Of a DNA stretch of 64,000 nucleotides, positions 1 to 11,013 are shown one piece after another. Each line of letters starts with the position of its first letter. Within the stretch, counting starts at the first letter, position 1. Source of the stretch: Cristatella mucedo. Taxonomy: Eukaryota; Bryozoa; Phylactolaemata; Cristatellidae. Both the position numbers and the translations under genes were made by a program. The DNA lies in the NCBI GenBank assembly GCA_009760855.2, contig WPIO01000104.1, positions 199,501 to 263,500 on the forward strand. The letters are read 5' to 3'. The notes under the pieces were generated by a model. That model saw nothing but the letters and a program-made list of their open reading frames with translations, ran no database searches and was not told where the DNA came from.

Positions 1-375
1 TCACCAAGTTCTTCTTACCAGCTTCTTATCTCGCCTAGGTATTACTGGCACTGCATTGCAATGGTTCAGGTCCTATCTAAGAGGGAAACCCCAGAATACT
101 GATGCAAGTGGAAAAAGATCATCCGAGGTACGTCTGAAATATGGGTTACCTCAGGCCTCCTTGCTTGGTCCAGTTCTTTTCAAATTTGCACTCTTCCTCT
201 TGCCACTGTGATTGCCAAGCACAATCTAGGCTTTCACTTCTATGCAGATGATACTCAGCTGTACCTTTGCTTTGATCCCACCAGCCCTCAAGCACGCCAA
301 ACTCTCAATTACCTTGCTGCATGTATTGATGAAATCCACATATTTATAGCAGCAACTTTCATAAATTGAAAGATA
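1..375 (+). pseudogene. LINE family 1 fragment, reverse transcriptase palm
   Basis: Translates in pieces to TGTALQWFRSYL-like, then NLGFHFYADDTQLYLCFDP, the palm with catalytic YADD, then LAACIDEI. Frameshifts interrupt it. It ends abruptly where an opposite-strand copy begins at about 376. The element continues beyond the left edge. Confidence 0.8.
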
Positions 376-1460
376 ATAATTATACTGCCACTTGATAAAG
401 CACCCTCAGAGAACTCAATCTCTTTCTAGACGTTTAACATTTGCTGCAAAGGGAAATGTGATTGAATTGTGAGTAATATCAAGCTTGATAAACAACATGA
501 ATAACATAGTTAGGGGTGACATGCACAGGGTCAGCATGCAAATGTGGTCACTGGCAGCATGCACAGTGTCAGAACACATAAGCACACGAAGAACAAATCA
601 CATGGATTTACTAAATGCTGTCCTAAATAGATGTGTCTTTAAGTTCTTTTAAATTTGGTCAAGTCAGGGGATGTTTTGAGGCAAGTCGGGAGGAAGTTCC
701 AGGCTTTGGGAGCATACAAAATAAATGCACGGTCTCCAAAGGATTTGAGGTTTGTACGAAGTATTGTAAACTGTTAGATTCCGAAAAGTGGGGGGTACGA
801 TGCTTGGCCTGGTGGGGAGTAGGTCTGAGAGATAGTTTATAGCCAAAGAATGAAGTGACCTAAAAGTGAGCGACAAAACCTTGAAGTCGATCTGTCGCTG
901 GACTGGTAGCCAGTGCAGGTCGGCGAGAAGTGGTATGATGTGGCAACTGCAACACTCACGACAGACAAGCCTAGCTGCTGAGTTTTGCACCAGCTGTAAT
1001 TGCCTGATTGAACATGCCGGTAGGCCCGCAAACAGTGAGTTACAGAAGTCAAGACAGGATGTCACAAATGCATGAACCAACTTAGACATGGTATCCTTAT
1101 CTAAACGAGCCCGAATTTTAGCAATGTTATGTAGCTGAAAGTGGGCACACTCGATTGTGGAGGGGATGCGGTTGTCTAACGAGAGGCCACTTTGGAACAT
1201 GACACCTAGATTTCGAGCTGATTCAACAGTAGATATGCTGGCAGAGCCAATTTTGAGCGTCTGCCTTTTCAATTTCTGAATCACACTGGGTTTGCCCATA
1301 ACTAGTAATTCGCCATCGTTTACTTTAAAAAAAATAATGCTGCCATCCATGTGCGGATGTCATCAATACATGCAGCAAGTGAGTTGAGAGAATTCGAGGT
1401 GCTCGAAGGCTGGGACTGATCAAAGCAAAGGTACAACTGAGTGTCATCCGCAAGATGATA
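376..1460 (-). pseudogene. LINE family 1, 3' half (CR1/L2-like), minus strand
   Basis: Reads from the 3' tail (GATAAAGCACCCTCAGAGAAC near 397-417, partly decayed) back through the C-terminal domain: LDFCNSLFAGLP, QLQLVQNSAARLVCRE, DLHWLPV, the signature of CR1/L2-type LINE C-termini. A 228-codon frame (664-1350) is still open but lacks the RT palm. Confidence 0.85.
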
Positions 1461-1469
1461 AAGCCAACT

Positions 1470-2547
1470 TAATAGTTATTGGCAAACTATTCTGATTCAG
1501 AAATTACAAAGACTAATGCTCAAAGTTAGCTCTGCCAGCCTATATCCGGTTGAATTGCACGAAATATAGGCATCATGTTCTAGAGTAACCTTTCCTTAGA
1601 CGACCACATCAAGCTCCACAATCAAGTTACCTACATTTCGCTACATATAATTCATTTAAAAAAATAAAATTCATTTATATAGCGCCCCAAGAGAACTTAA
1701 TCTCTATTCAGGCGCTTCACATATGTCTCGGGGCTCGAGCCCATGACCTCAGCCAGACTTTGGTCTGGGCGAGCACCTTAACCGCTGGACCAAACCAGCA
1801 TAACATTGCTAAAAATCGGGCTTGATTAGACAGGAATACCACGTCCAAGTTGGTCGATTCATTTGTGACAAGCCGTCTTGACTTCTGTAACTCAGTGCTT
1901 GCTGGCCTACCGGCATGTGCAATCAGGTGATTACAGCTGGTGCAGAACTCCGAAGCTAGGCTTGTCTGTCGTGAGCTTCGCATTTGCAACATCATACCAC
2001 TTCTTGCCTACCTGCACTAGTTACATATCTAGCAACCCATACACTTCAAGGTTAGGTCGCTCACTTGTAGGTCCCTTCATTATTTGCCTCAGCCCTACCT
2101 ATCAAATCTACTCCTCCACCAGGCCAAGCATCGTACCACCTGCTTTTCGGACTCTAACTGTTGACCCATAACTCGTGAAAACCTAAAATTCTTTAAAAAT
2201 CAGTGCCTTTAGTTCGTATGCTCCCAAAGCCCAGAACTCACTCTCGAATTGCATCATGACATCCCCTGACTTGATCACATTTAGGAAGAAATTTAAAACG
2301 TACCTATTCAGCACAGCATTTAGTGGGCCCCGGCGATTACACCTTTATGAGAGTATGGATGTAGACACTGTGAATGCTGCCATTAACTACACTTGCATGC
2401 TGAACCTGTGAATGTAACCCTAACCATCTTATTCGTGTTGATAATTACCACATCACCACTAACCATTTGATCGTGCTTCCTTTGCGGAAAATTTAAAGTG
2501 CCAAGAAAGAGATTTTAAGTTCTCTCAGGGTGCTTTATTTAATGTAC

Positions 2548-2590
<43 letters not shown>
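1470..2590 (+). pseudogene. LINE family 1, 3' end with (ATT)n tail, split by a SINE
   Basis: C-terminal LINE sequence with many stops and frameshifts (LVDSFVTSRLDFCN-like, then WCRTPKLGLSVV in a shifted frame). It runs through the 3' UTR to an (ATT)n tail at 2549-2590. A SINE at about 1646-1800 interrupts it. Together with the preceding minus copy this makes a head-to-head inverted pair. Confidence 0.82.
1646..1800 (-). mobile_element. SINE-A copy (tRNA-derived), inserted in a LINE
   Basis: Read on the minus strand: A-box-like GGTCCAGCGGTTAAGGTGC, B-box-like region around GGGCTCGAGCCC, then AAGCGCCTGAATAGAGATTA and GGGGCGCTATATAAATG, the LINE-like tail. LINE sequence stops at GCTACAT and resumes at CATAACATTGC, so the insertion splits a LINE. 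Confidence 0.82.
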
Positions 2591-2591
<1 letters not shown>

Positions 2592-3330
2592 TATTGCAAA
2601 GGGCAGCTGCTGCAAGCTAGTCGTTTGCTGTTCATCGTTTGCTGCTGCTCATTTTCTGCTGCTGATTCTGCTAGGTGCAATTGCATAGGCTATAATGTCA
2701 CTAACGGCTCGATCACAAAATCGGCGTCTTTAAGCCGAGAATCGGACAATTTCTGTGTCCTCACATAGTATTCGAGTACATCAGATTCCAGGATTATTTT
2801 CGTAAATGGGTTATTTTATACGAGTCACCAGCTATCAAAAAATGCAGGAAGAATGACCAGAATAGGCTTAAACTAGACGATAGTTGCCAGACGGTACTGC
2901 ACGGCACTGATCGAGTGATTAAGTGGTGTGTCATGCAGGTTACTTGTAAAAATATAGCAAATATCAAACAATGGAATTTGTTATGCAATGTGAATTTACC
3001 GTCCAGTGAAACCTGAGTTTATCTCGGGGATGGGTCCGATGGCCTCATCACACCTTAGTGCTCGCTCAGCGATACATTGTATGAAATAAACAAGTAGTAC
3101 TTATGTTCGCTCATTTCTTTAACTATACTAGAATGTATGCATAAATGCTGGCCCCTGGCAAATATTAGCTGTCTAGCAGTGACATGCCACTGTCAGGTGA
3201 AAGGGATTTATGGGAGAGAACAATTTGGAAGCAACAATATGGGGCCACAGATGCAAATAAAGGGCAGCATAAGCATAGATTGTTTCAAGAAGCAGCACTA
3301 TCAGATTCAGTATGAAAGCTCCGACCTATT
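2591..3330. other. Unassigned spacer
   Basis: Between two LINE copies. A GCTGCTG-rich stretch near 2600-2670, otherwise no coding or repeat signature that I recognise. Confidence 0.5.
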
Positions 3331-3339
3331 GATTCTATG

Positions 3340-5330
3340 GATCAAGAGGTCGGATGACTCTAATGATCCGTGTGATGATCTAGTCGATCGCTTCTCTCGA
3401 TTCTTTGTGCAGAAGATAGACAAGATCAGGGAATCCATCCCTGCGATAACAACCTCCCCACTAGAATGCTGTTCCTCGGTTCCTGGCAGAACCAGAATGT
3501 CTGCATTTAAGCAGGTCACTAGTGATCTCGTCCTCGAGTTCATTTCTCAATCAAAGAAGACAACAAGTGTCCTCTGGACCCTATTCCCACTGTCCTGCTC
3601 CTACGTTGCATTGATCTGCTGCTGCCATGCATAACTAACATAATTACTATGTCATTAGCCTCAGGTCATGTCCCAGCACCTTTCAAAAAAGCTGTAGTCA
3701 GGCCACTTCTCAAGAAAGCTACACTTGACCAAGAGAACTTGAGCAACTACCGCCCAGTTTCCCTTCTACCATTACTATCAAAGACACTCGAACGGGTCGT
3801 GGCGGACCAGCTGAACTCGTATATCGAAACCTCACACCTTGCTAGTAAGTTCCAGTCTGGCTTTAGAGCTACTCACTCCACAAAGTCAGCATTGCTTCAG
3901 GTATACAACGACCAACTTAGGAATGCAGACATGGGTAGTGTCTCTGCTTGTTTTGCTTGATCTTTCGGCAGCTTTTGATACCATCGATCACAAAGTTCTT
4001 CTAGAGCGCCTCTCATCTCGCCTGGGCATCACTGGCACTGCTCTGCAGTGGTTCAGGTCCTATCTCAGTGGGAGACTCCAGAGTATTGACGTGAATGGAC
4101 AAAGATCTTCTGAAGTACCTCTGAAATATGGAGTACCTCAGGGCTCAGTGCTAGGTCCGGTTCTTTTCACCGTTTATACTCTCCCTCTTGCTGATGTGAT
4201 TGCCAAGCACAATCTAGGCTTTCACTTCTATGTGGATGACACTCAGTTGTACCTTTGCTTTGATCCCTCCCAGCCTTCTAGCACCTAAAATTCTATAAAC
4301 TCACTTGCTGCATGCATTGATGACATCCACACATGGATGGCAGCAAATTTTCTAAAACTTAACGATGATAAAACTAACTAACTAGTTATGGGCAAACCCA
4401 GTGTGATCCAGAGGTTGGAAAGGCCGACTCTCAAAATTGGCTCTGCCAGCATATCTCCAGTTGAATCAGCTCGAAATCTAGGTGTCATATTCCAAAGCGA
4501 CCTCTCGCTAGACGACCATATCAGCTCCACAGTCAAATCCGCCTATTTTCAGCTTCATAACGTTGATCAAATTCGGGCTTATTTAGATAGGGATACCACG
4601 TCCAAGTTGGTCCATGCATTCGTGACATCCCGTCTTGACTTCTGCAACTCACTGCTTACTGGCCTACCAGCATGTGCGATCAGGCGATTGCAGCTGGTGC
4701 AAAACTCGGCAGCTAGACTTGTCTGCCGTGAGCGTCACAGTTGCCACATTACTCCACTTCTCGCCGACCTGCACTGGCTACCAGTCATGCAACGGATTGA
4801 CTTCAAGGTTTTGTCGCTCACTTTTAGGTCCCTTCATTCTATGGCTCCAGCCTATCTCTCAGATATACTACCCCATCAGGCCAAGCATCGTACCACCAGC
4901 TTTTCGGAATCCAACAGTCTACAAATACCTCGTACAAACATTAAATCCTTTGGAGACGGGGAATTAGGTTCGTATGCTCCCAAAGCCTGGAACTCCCTCC
5001 CGACCTGAGTCAGAACATCCTCTGATCTGACCACATTTAAAAGGAACCTAAAAACACACCTATTTAGGACAGCATTTAGCGGGTCCCTGCGATTCGTCCT
5101 TGATGTGCTAATGCGTGCTGACACTTTGCATGCTGCCACTAACCACATTCTCATGCTGACCCTGTGCATTTCACCCCTATCCATATTATTTATTTTGTAT
5201 GTTTTTCAAGCATGATTTGACTTATCATTCAATTGCATTTCACTTTGCAGCAACTGTAAAGCGCCTAGAGAGAGATTAAGTTTTCTGAGGGCGCTTTATC
5301 AAGTGAATTATTATTATTATTATTAATATG
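3340..5330 (+). mobile_element. LINE family 1, longest copy: RT plus C-terminal domain plus 3' tail
   Basis: CR1/L2-type non-LTR retrotransposon, 5'-truncated (no endonuclease domain seen). Order: linker region (VDRFSRFFVQKIDKIRES), RT fingers (VRPLLKKATLDQENLSNYRP, LLPLLSKTLERVV), palm with DLSAAFDTIDH, PQGSVLGPVLF and FYVDDTQLYL (YVDD in place of the usual YADD), then the C-terminal LQLVQNSAARLVCRE and DLHWLPV block. Broken by a frameshift near 3940, a stop at about 4288 and another near 4380. The 3' end has TAAAGCGCCTAGAGAGAGAT, GGGCGCTTTATCAAGTG and a short ATT repeat. Not autonomous, but the best local template for the family. Confidence 0.9.
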
Positions 5331-5660
5331 AGACGTTTTAAATTTTGTGCTTGCATAGGAAGTTGAGATATTTCCCTCTCTGCTTTCATCCAATAAACAC
5401 AGCAAAATAAGATTGGCCAAATATAATAACACTATACTAGCGTAATTTAGATTCTTCGCCAAAGGAATTAATGAAAATGAGAAGAAATACTTGAAATGCA
5501 TTGTTTCATTGTCAAAAAATATGTCAATGACCACATCCAGTCACGCCCCTGATCAGCACTGTACTCGAATGATTTGCCTCAGCGGCAGTTTTAAGAAATA
5601 TAGAACAACAAGAGGAGACTTATTTTGAATTGCACTGCATGGAAACTCTGAACTACATAC
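5331..5660. other. Intron 1 (part) of the second CYP4 gene
   Basis: If the exon at 5661-5816 is real, everything to its left is its first intron or later sequence. AT-rich; no further exon recognised. Confidence 0.45.
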
Positions 5661-5816
5661 CGGCTTGAAAGTTCCGTATATGCAGCTCCAATTCTCAATG
5701 TGTGGAAATGCCTTTGCAAGTTTAGCATTCTTCATCCACGTAATAAATAAGGCGATCGTCTGGTGCACGAAGCAGGCAACAGCAGCCGCCAGAGCCAATG
5801 CTGTCAGCTGCAACAT
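5661..5816 (-). CDS. First exon of a second CYP4-type P450 (partial gene)
   Basis: Encodes 52 residues, starting MLQLTALALAAAVACFVHQT and ending IENWSCIYGTFKP, with donor GTATGT directly after codon CCG, as in the complete gene's exon 1. By hand count 29 of the last 40 residues match that exon, and KNAKLAKAFPH is identical. About 70 nt upstream of the ATG also resemble the other gene's 5' flank. No later exon was found between here and base 1, so the rest would lie off the left edge. Expression, and whether the gene is whole, cannot be judged. It may be an isolated duplicated exon, but the clean donor argues for a gene. Confidence 0.78.
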
Positions 5817-6520
5817 TCTCAATGCACTCCGCGACGGCCTTGCCCGGACACAAAGTGCAGCCGATCCAGTAAGGCTTCACAGCTTCCCACAGCGTCCGAA
5901 TCTAAAAACAAGGACCTGCACCCCGAATGCAGGATTTTGTTGACAGAGGTGAACTAACAACTGTGATGGTTACGGTATGACCTACTAATCTACAAGTGCA
6001 CACGTACATATCACAGATACATGCATACCACACCTGCATAAAATCGCACCCGCATACATATAACACCTGATGGGTCTATTGGCTTGCACTGAATTCGTGA
6101 TAACCGCACCCGTATCCGACCGGAAACGGTCGTTGACACTGAAGCTGTCCGCACGAAGGCATTTCCCTCGAACCTGCTGCTCGGACCACCGTCTAACCAA
6201 CCCTCGCTGGTGAAATACTGCAACACGACAAAAGCCGACGTTGTCAACGTGCTTGCTCCTCTGAATTAGCTCAGCAATAATTAGAATGGCACATGTAGCC
6301 TCTGGCTGGCAGCACAAGTTGCACCAGCTATACGATGGTAGAAGCTAATTATTTATTCATAGGCTAGCCCCGCTAGCATGCAGCTGGACGAAGAGGTTTT
6401 GCTCTTCCAGTCATACTAGGTGTGTGGTTCCGTCTAGGCTGGACAACCGTAATCTAACTTAGGCTGGACTACCGAAAAGAGCCCCGAAGCATCTTCAGCT
6501 AGTGATTAGTACAACTGCTA
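5817..6520. promoter_or_regulatory. Putative 5' flank of the second CYP4 gene
   Basis: The first ~70 bases resemble the corresponding flank of the complete gene (49479-49550), consistent with a shared 5' UTR or core promoter. No TATA box could be assigned with confidence, and nothing else is recognised up to the LINE at about 6525. Confidence 0.4.
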
Positions 6521-6524
6521 GGGT

Positions 6525-7088
6525 AGTCAACAAATCCCAGAAGCGTATAGACTTTAAAATGAAATACATTTGCATAGCACTCCAGGAGAACTTGATCTCT
6601 ATTCAGGCGCTTCACATATGCCTCGGGGCTCGAGCCCGCGACCTCAGCCAGACCTTGGTCAGGGCGAGCACCTTAGCCGCTGGACTAAATCAGATCGGCA
6701 TTTTCAAGGTCCTGCGGCTCACTTTTAGGTCCCTTCATTCTCTGACTATATAGCCTACCTATCATAACTAAACCCCACCAGGCTAGACATTGTACCACCC
6801 ACTTTTCGAAATCAAACTGTTTACCTATACTTCGTACAAACTAAAAATCTTTTTGGAGACGGGCCTTTGGTTTGTATGCTACCAAAGCCTAGAAGAAACT
6901 CTCGGCTGATGTCTCGACATCCCCTGATTTGAATAAAATTTGGAAAGAAGCTGAGAATGCACCTGTTAATTACAGAAGTTGGTTAGTTCAGATTTGGTCT
7001 TTATGTGCTTATGGGTGCTGACACTGTGTATGCTGCTAGTAACCATATTCTATATGTTTACTGTAAATGTCACCTCTAACCATGCCAT
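6525..7088 (+). pseudogene. LINE family 1, degenerate 3' part split by a SINE
   Basis: LINE sequence around GACTTTAAAAT is interrupted by a SINE, then resumes at TTTTCAAGG with GCTCACTTTTAGGTCCCTTC and the 3' UTR (GGTGCTGACACTGTGTATGC). It is cut off near 7088, where the satellite begins. Confidence 0.78.
6560..6698 (-). mobile_element. SINE-A copy, inserted in a LINE
   Basis: Same order as the other copies: tRNA-like head (CCAGCGGCTAAGGTGCTCGC on the minus strand), GGGCTCGAGCCCC, then the GCGCCTGAATAGAGATCAAG tail. Flanked by the two halves of one LINE. Confidence 0.82.
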
Positions 7089-7089
7089 A

Positions 7090-8165
7090 ACATCTCACTG
7101 CGCATGCACATACTTTCAACCCGCTCTGACCGCTCAATCTTGGGCAAAGAATGGCAACAGACGGCAATGGCCCAGAAAATACAGAAATCCATTATGATCC
7201 ATCGCAATTCACCAAAGAGTGACTGGGCCAAGATCGCACTTTTCTCACGTGTCACAGCAAGCTGTGTTTTTATAGTGCAATCACATCCTTTCAAGCAATC
7301 GCTCACGTACAATCACGAGCAAGGAATGGCAATCGACAGCAATGGCCCAGGCTAATACCCCAACACGTGGCAAATCGACGAGAAGTGGCAGCCAGCACGA
7401 AGATCCAGTTGTCATCAAATACAACATTCAGCTGCGTTCAAAGTAAAACCGTCGTATTTTTAAGATGCTTAGCTCGCTAACTGTCAGCAATGCACGGCAA
7501 TCCACGGCAATGGTCGCTGCCAATAACGAAATCCGTACGAAATCGACAAGATTGGCTACAAGAAACTGCAGCTCTCCGTCAATGTAACATCTGCGAGCCT
7601 GTATCATTTTCACCCGTTGTGCACGTTCAATTGACGGCAATGCACGGCAATCGAGGGAAATGGCCCTGGGGAAATACGTCAATCTATTACGGTCAGTTAC
7701 AAATGGTCCGACAGTTGGTGAGAGAAGCTCCAAATTTGTTTGGGCTATTAGGTATACCGCATTAAAACTGCAACCACATCCTTTTAAAGAATCGAGAGCA
7801 AACAATCGAGGTCAACGCACGGCAACCAACGTCAATGGCCCGTCTTCGACCGCAATCTTTTTCAGATTGACTAGACGTTATCAGTTCGAAGCTCGACCTA
7901 TCATTCCAAATAACGTTCACTATGGGCGCACATACTTTCAACTGATTGTGCGCGTTCAATCTCTGGCAATTAATGGCTATCGAAGGCAGTGGCCCGGAAA
8001 AATTACGTCAATCTGTGACGCTCTGCTACAATTACACATCAAGCTGGTGGGAGAACATCCAGCTGTTTTTGCATAGTACTGGGCGCTGCATGAAAGTGCA
8101 ACCACATCATTTCAAGAAATCGTGAACTCACAATCGCGGGCGATGCAAGGCGATTGGTTGAGGCT
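7090..8165. repeat. Divergent ~167-bp satellite, about 6 monomers (copy 1)
   Basis: Each monomer contains a core like GGCAATGGCCCAGGCAAATA preceded by two shorter GGCAAT repeats. The core recurs near 7165, 7338, 7505, 7650, 7832 and 7985, spaced about 146-181. Neighbouring monomers are diverged, but each one matches a monomer in 60240-61330 in the same order. No protein is indicated. Confidence 0.85.
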
Positions 8166-8870
8166 TGCGGCGAGCTCAGCTAGGCAAAACGAACTATTGC
8201 ACTTTCGGTAAAATTTCAGGTCCCTGGGCGTTTAGGACGCTGCCCACAGCGACGAGGACGCGCCAGCCAGACGGCAACCGAGCGAGCAGCCACACCGCCG
8301 CCGCGACTCACCCGCTGGACGGAAGCGGAAATTACGTTGGCATGCTGGTTAGCGACGCGATGATCACAAAACCCTAGCGGCGTGCACGCGACTAGTCTCT
8401 CTTGTAGCTATCCCCGTCCCTCCGATTCAGTACACCATCGTTTACTTACCTACAGTCACTGCGTCAGCAGACGCTTGCTATTATAGCCGCTGCAACCATC
8501 GCTGGGGTCGTGTGATAATAGTGATAAAAACGCATTAGCATAGTGCCCTCAGAGAACTAGTTTTCTTTCTAGTTACTTTGTAACGCCGAAGGCTCGGCGG
8601 AGTAGGCGTAACCAGCGGCTTACCTAGCGGCGTAACCCACCGCCTAATGCAGTTCGGTGCGCGCCTACGCGCAATAAGCAGACCTCCACGAAACGAGCGT
8701 TTCTGGCGCCGACCTACTTATCGTTACTAAAGGGGGTCGTGAGTCCGACGGCGTCAATCGGAAAGCGAGACACATAAATTGGGGATTTTACTGAGCTTTA
8801 TTCGCAAGCGCACAAAGTCGCTGCGCGTATAGGTCAATTTATCTAAACACTCCTTACACGCTCTCAACAG
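8166..8870. other. GC-rich unassigned block with a LINE-tail remnant
   Basis: CpG-rich. Includes GGAAATTACGTTGGC near 8328, similar to GGAACTTACGTAGGT near 54520. At about 8535-8580 there is a short minus-strand LINE family 1 tail (AGTGCCCTCAGAGAACTAG). No gene recognised. Confidence 0.5.
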
Positions 8871-8871
8871 C

Positions 8872-9400
8872 ACAAGCACTCTTGCAGAGGGGAATAGGGA
8901 GTTAATCCGCACACTAAAGCTACCTACGTCTTTTATGGGGAACGACCCAAATTAGATGAGGAGCCCAAACCGTAGCCTAGACCCTGACCGGCGAACTAGA
9001 GCTCCGCTTCCACCTTACGGCTGGAATGCCTCATAAACTACGCCAAGCACTCTTGCGGGGCAAATACGTCCCCGCAATTAGGCTACTTACGTCTCTAGTG
9101 GATAACGACCCAAATTGAAGGAGCCCAAAACGGAGCCGTAATGGCACACTAGGTAAGGCGGTAGCTATCATGACCTTTATCCCGATGTCATGGGTTCGAT
9201 TTCTGCGGTTGGCGATCCTTTATCGCCACTGCAAGCAGCGGTGATAGCCGTAAAGGCTCTTCTGTCGCTATAAAAAAGAGGCTGTTTAAGCAACTAGGAT
9301 TTTTTTAGACCCTGACCGGAGAACTTGGGCTCTACTTCCACCTTAACGGCAGGAATACCTCACACTACGCCAAGCACTCTTGGCGAGACCACGTGCACGC
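8872..9400. repeat. Tandem duplication, unit about 165-170 bp, second unit split by SINE-B
   Basis: GCACTCTTG recurs at 8877, 9047 and 9374. The units share GAACGACCCAAATT-type sequence (near 8940 and 9103), AGGAGCCCAAA, TAGACCCTGACCGG and GCTTCCACCTTA. The last interval is 327 bp because SINE-B sits inside; removing it restores about 162 bp. Confidence 0.82.
9135..9308 (+). mobile_element. SINE-B copy (tRNA-derived)
   Basis: tRNA-like head: A-box-like TGGCACACTAGGTAAGGCGG and B-box GGTTCGATTTC, then ATCGCCACTGCAAGC, GGCTCTTCTGTCGCTAT and a terminal T run. It lacks the GCGC tail of SINE-A. Related copies lie at 33182-33356 and 47150-47318 on the other strand. Confidence 0.85.
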
Positions 9401-9639
9401 ACACACACACAAACAACACAGAAGAAACACAAAAATCCGAGATCGAGCGCTATACGACCGTATTCGGTGGCGTCCACCGAATCCTTCTAGCACTGCCTCA
9501 TCCATTCCCTGAATCAGCGGCAAAAAGCCCACCTTCCTCCATTACTTTCAGAGAAATGAGTCTGGCAACTAGCGGCAACGGCGTCGAGACGGAGCCGAAG
9601 ACGAAGACGAAAACCGCCTAGCGTTCGTCGCCCTATCAT

Positions 9640-9795
9640 CATGCCGAGCTGGTTTGGTCTAGCGCTTAAGGTGCTCGCCCCGACCAAGGTCTGAATGATG
9701 TCGTGGGCTCGAGCCCCGAGGCATATGTGAAGCGCCTGAATAGAGATTAAGTTCTCTTGGGGCGCTATATAAATGAATTATTTATTATATAACTA
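9640..9795 (+). mobile_element. SINE-A copy, plus strand
   Basis: Clearest copy: GCTGGTTTGGTCTAGCGCTT (A box region), GACCAAGGTC, GGGCTCGAGCCCC (B box region), GAAGCGCCTGAATAGAGATT, then GGGGCGCTATATAAATGAAT. The last ~60 bp parallel the LINE family 1 3' end. Confidence 0.87.
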
Positions 9796-10455
9796 GCCGG
9801 GACGGTGGGATTGCAAACCCAGCCTAAATCAATCACCTCAGCGACTTCTGCGTCCCCTTGCTCGCAGCTCGAGAACCCAGATGCTCTTTGCCCACTTCAT
9901 TTGTTCAAACGGAAACCATCCAGCAACTCTAGATCGGTTGGTGGTGACAGCGACCTTGGGCAAGCGTTGCCCTATTCTTAAAATGCTAGCGGAGACTGTA
10001 GGGTTGACAGGCCAGCCAATATCAATCACATCATGGTCCTACTAGGATGGCTGCGTTCTCTTGCTCGAGAATCTAGGACAGAGTGGTTTCCTGCTGAGTA
10101 GTTGGTATGTGCTCTAACACTGAGTCAGGCCGGCGCTGTGCTACAACTTCACATATTATGTAGGAAACAAATTAATTTGGTTAGCGGCGATTTACCGTGC
10201 AGTGGCGCCCTTGCGTCGTATCACTGGGTGATTTGGTAACAGCGCAGGCGTTCGTCCCCCCCCCCCGTTCTCTACCGGTGGATGGTATAGTGCAGCGCTG
10301 CAGCAAGATTTAAACACGAGCGGCCACAACTGAGTGCCGAAAGCAACAGTTTATTTTAGGCCTGTTAGTAGTGGTAACGCGCCGGCGCAAGCGCTTTAGG
10401 CGGCGCGAACCGGACCGTCGGAGTTCACTGCGCGAGTACTCCTGAAGCCCGACTA
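9796..10455. other. Unassigned intergenic sequence
   Basis: No gene or repeat family recognised. Contains a poly-C run near 10256-10267. Confidence 0.5.
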
Positions 10456-10745
10456 TAATAATAATAACAATAATAATAATAATGCACTTGATAAAGCACC
10501 CTCAGAGAACTTAATCTCTTTCTAGGCGCTTTACATTTGCTGCAAAGGGAAATGGAATAGAATGGTGAGCAATATCATGCTTGATAAACAAACAAAATGA
10601 ATAACATGATTAGGGGTGACATGCACAGGGTCAGCATGCAAATGTTGTGAGTGGCAGCATGCACAGTGTCAGCACGCATAAGCACATCAAGGACGAATCC
10701 CAGGGACCGACTAAATGCTGTCCTAAATAGGTGTGCTTTTAAGTT
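10456..10745 (-). pseudogene. LINE family 1, 3' end only
   Basis: Begins with AATAATAATAATAAT and TGATAAAGCACCCTCAGAGA, then the 3' UTR (ATGCACAGGGTCAGCATGCA) up to the end of the ORF, where it stops. Typical 5'-truncated LINE. Confidence 0.85.
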
Positions 10746-10902
10746 ACCCTACGCCTGCGTAGCTAACGACGGTCCCGACCCCGAATGCGTACCGCTACAG
10801 CACCCTGAGATATGAGCAGCTAACTGAATAGCGGAACACAATTGCACAGTCTAACTCTCGTGCTCTCGAGGCGTAGTCTCGCATAGACTACCGAAACTGC
10901 AG

Positions 10903-10917
10903 ATCTCTCTTTCTCTG

Positions 10918-11013
<96 letters not shown>

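Noticed and set aside
9135-9308. True tRNA genes at SINE heads
   Set aside because: A and B boxes are present but the cloverleaf is not kept, and the same sequence recurs with a SINE body and tail.
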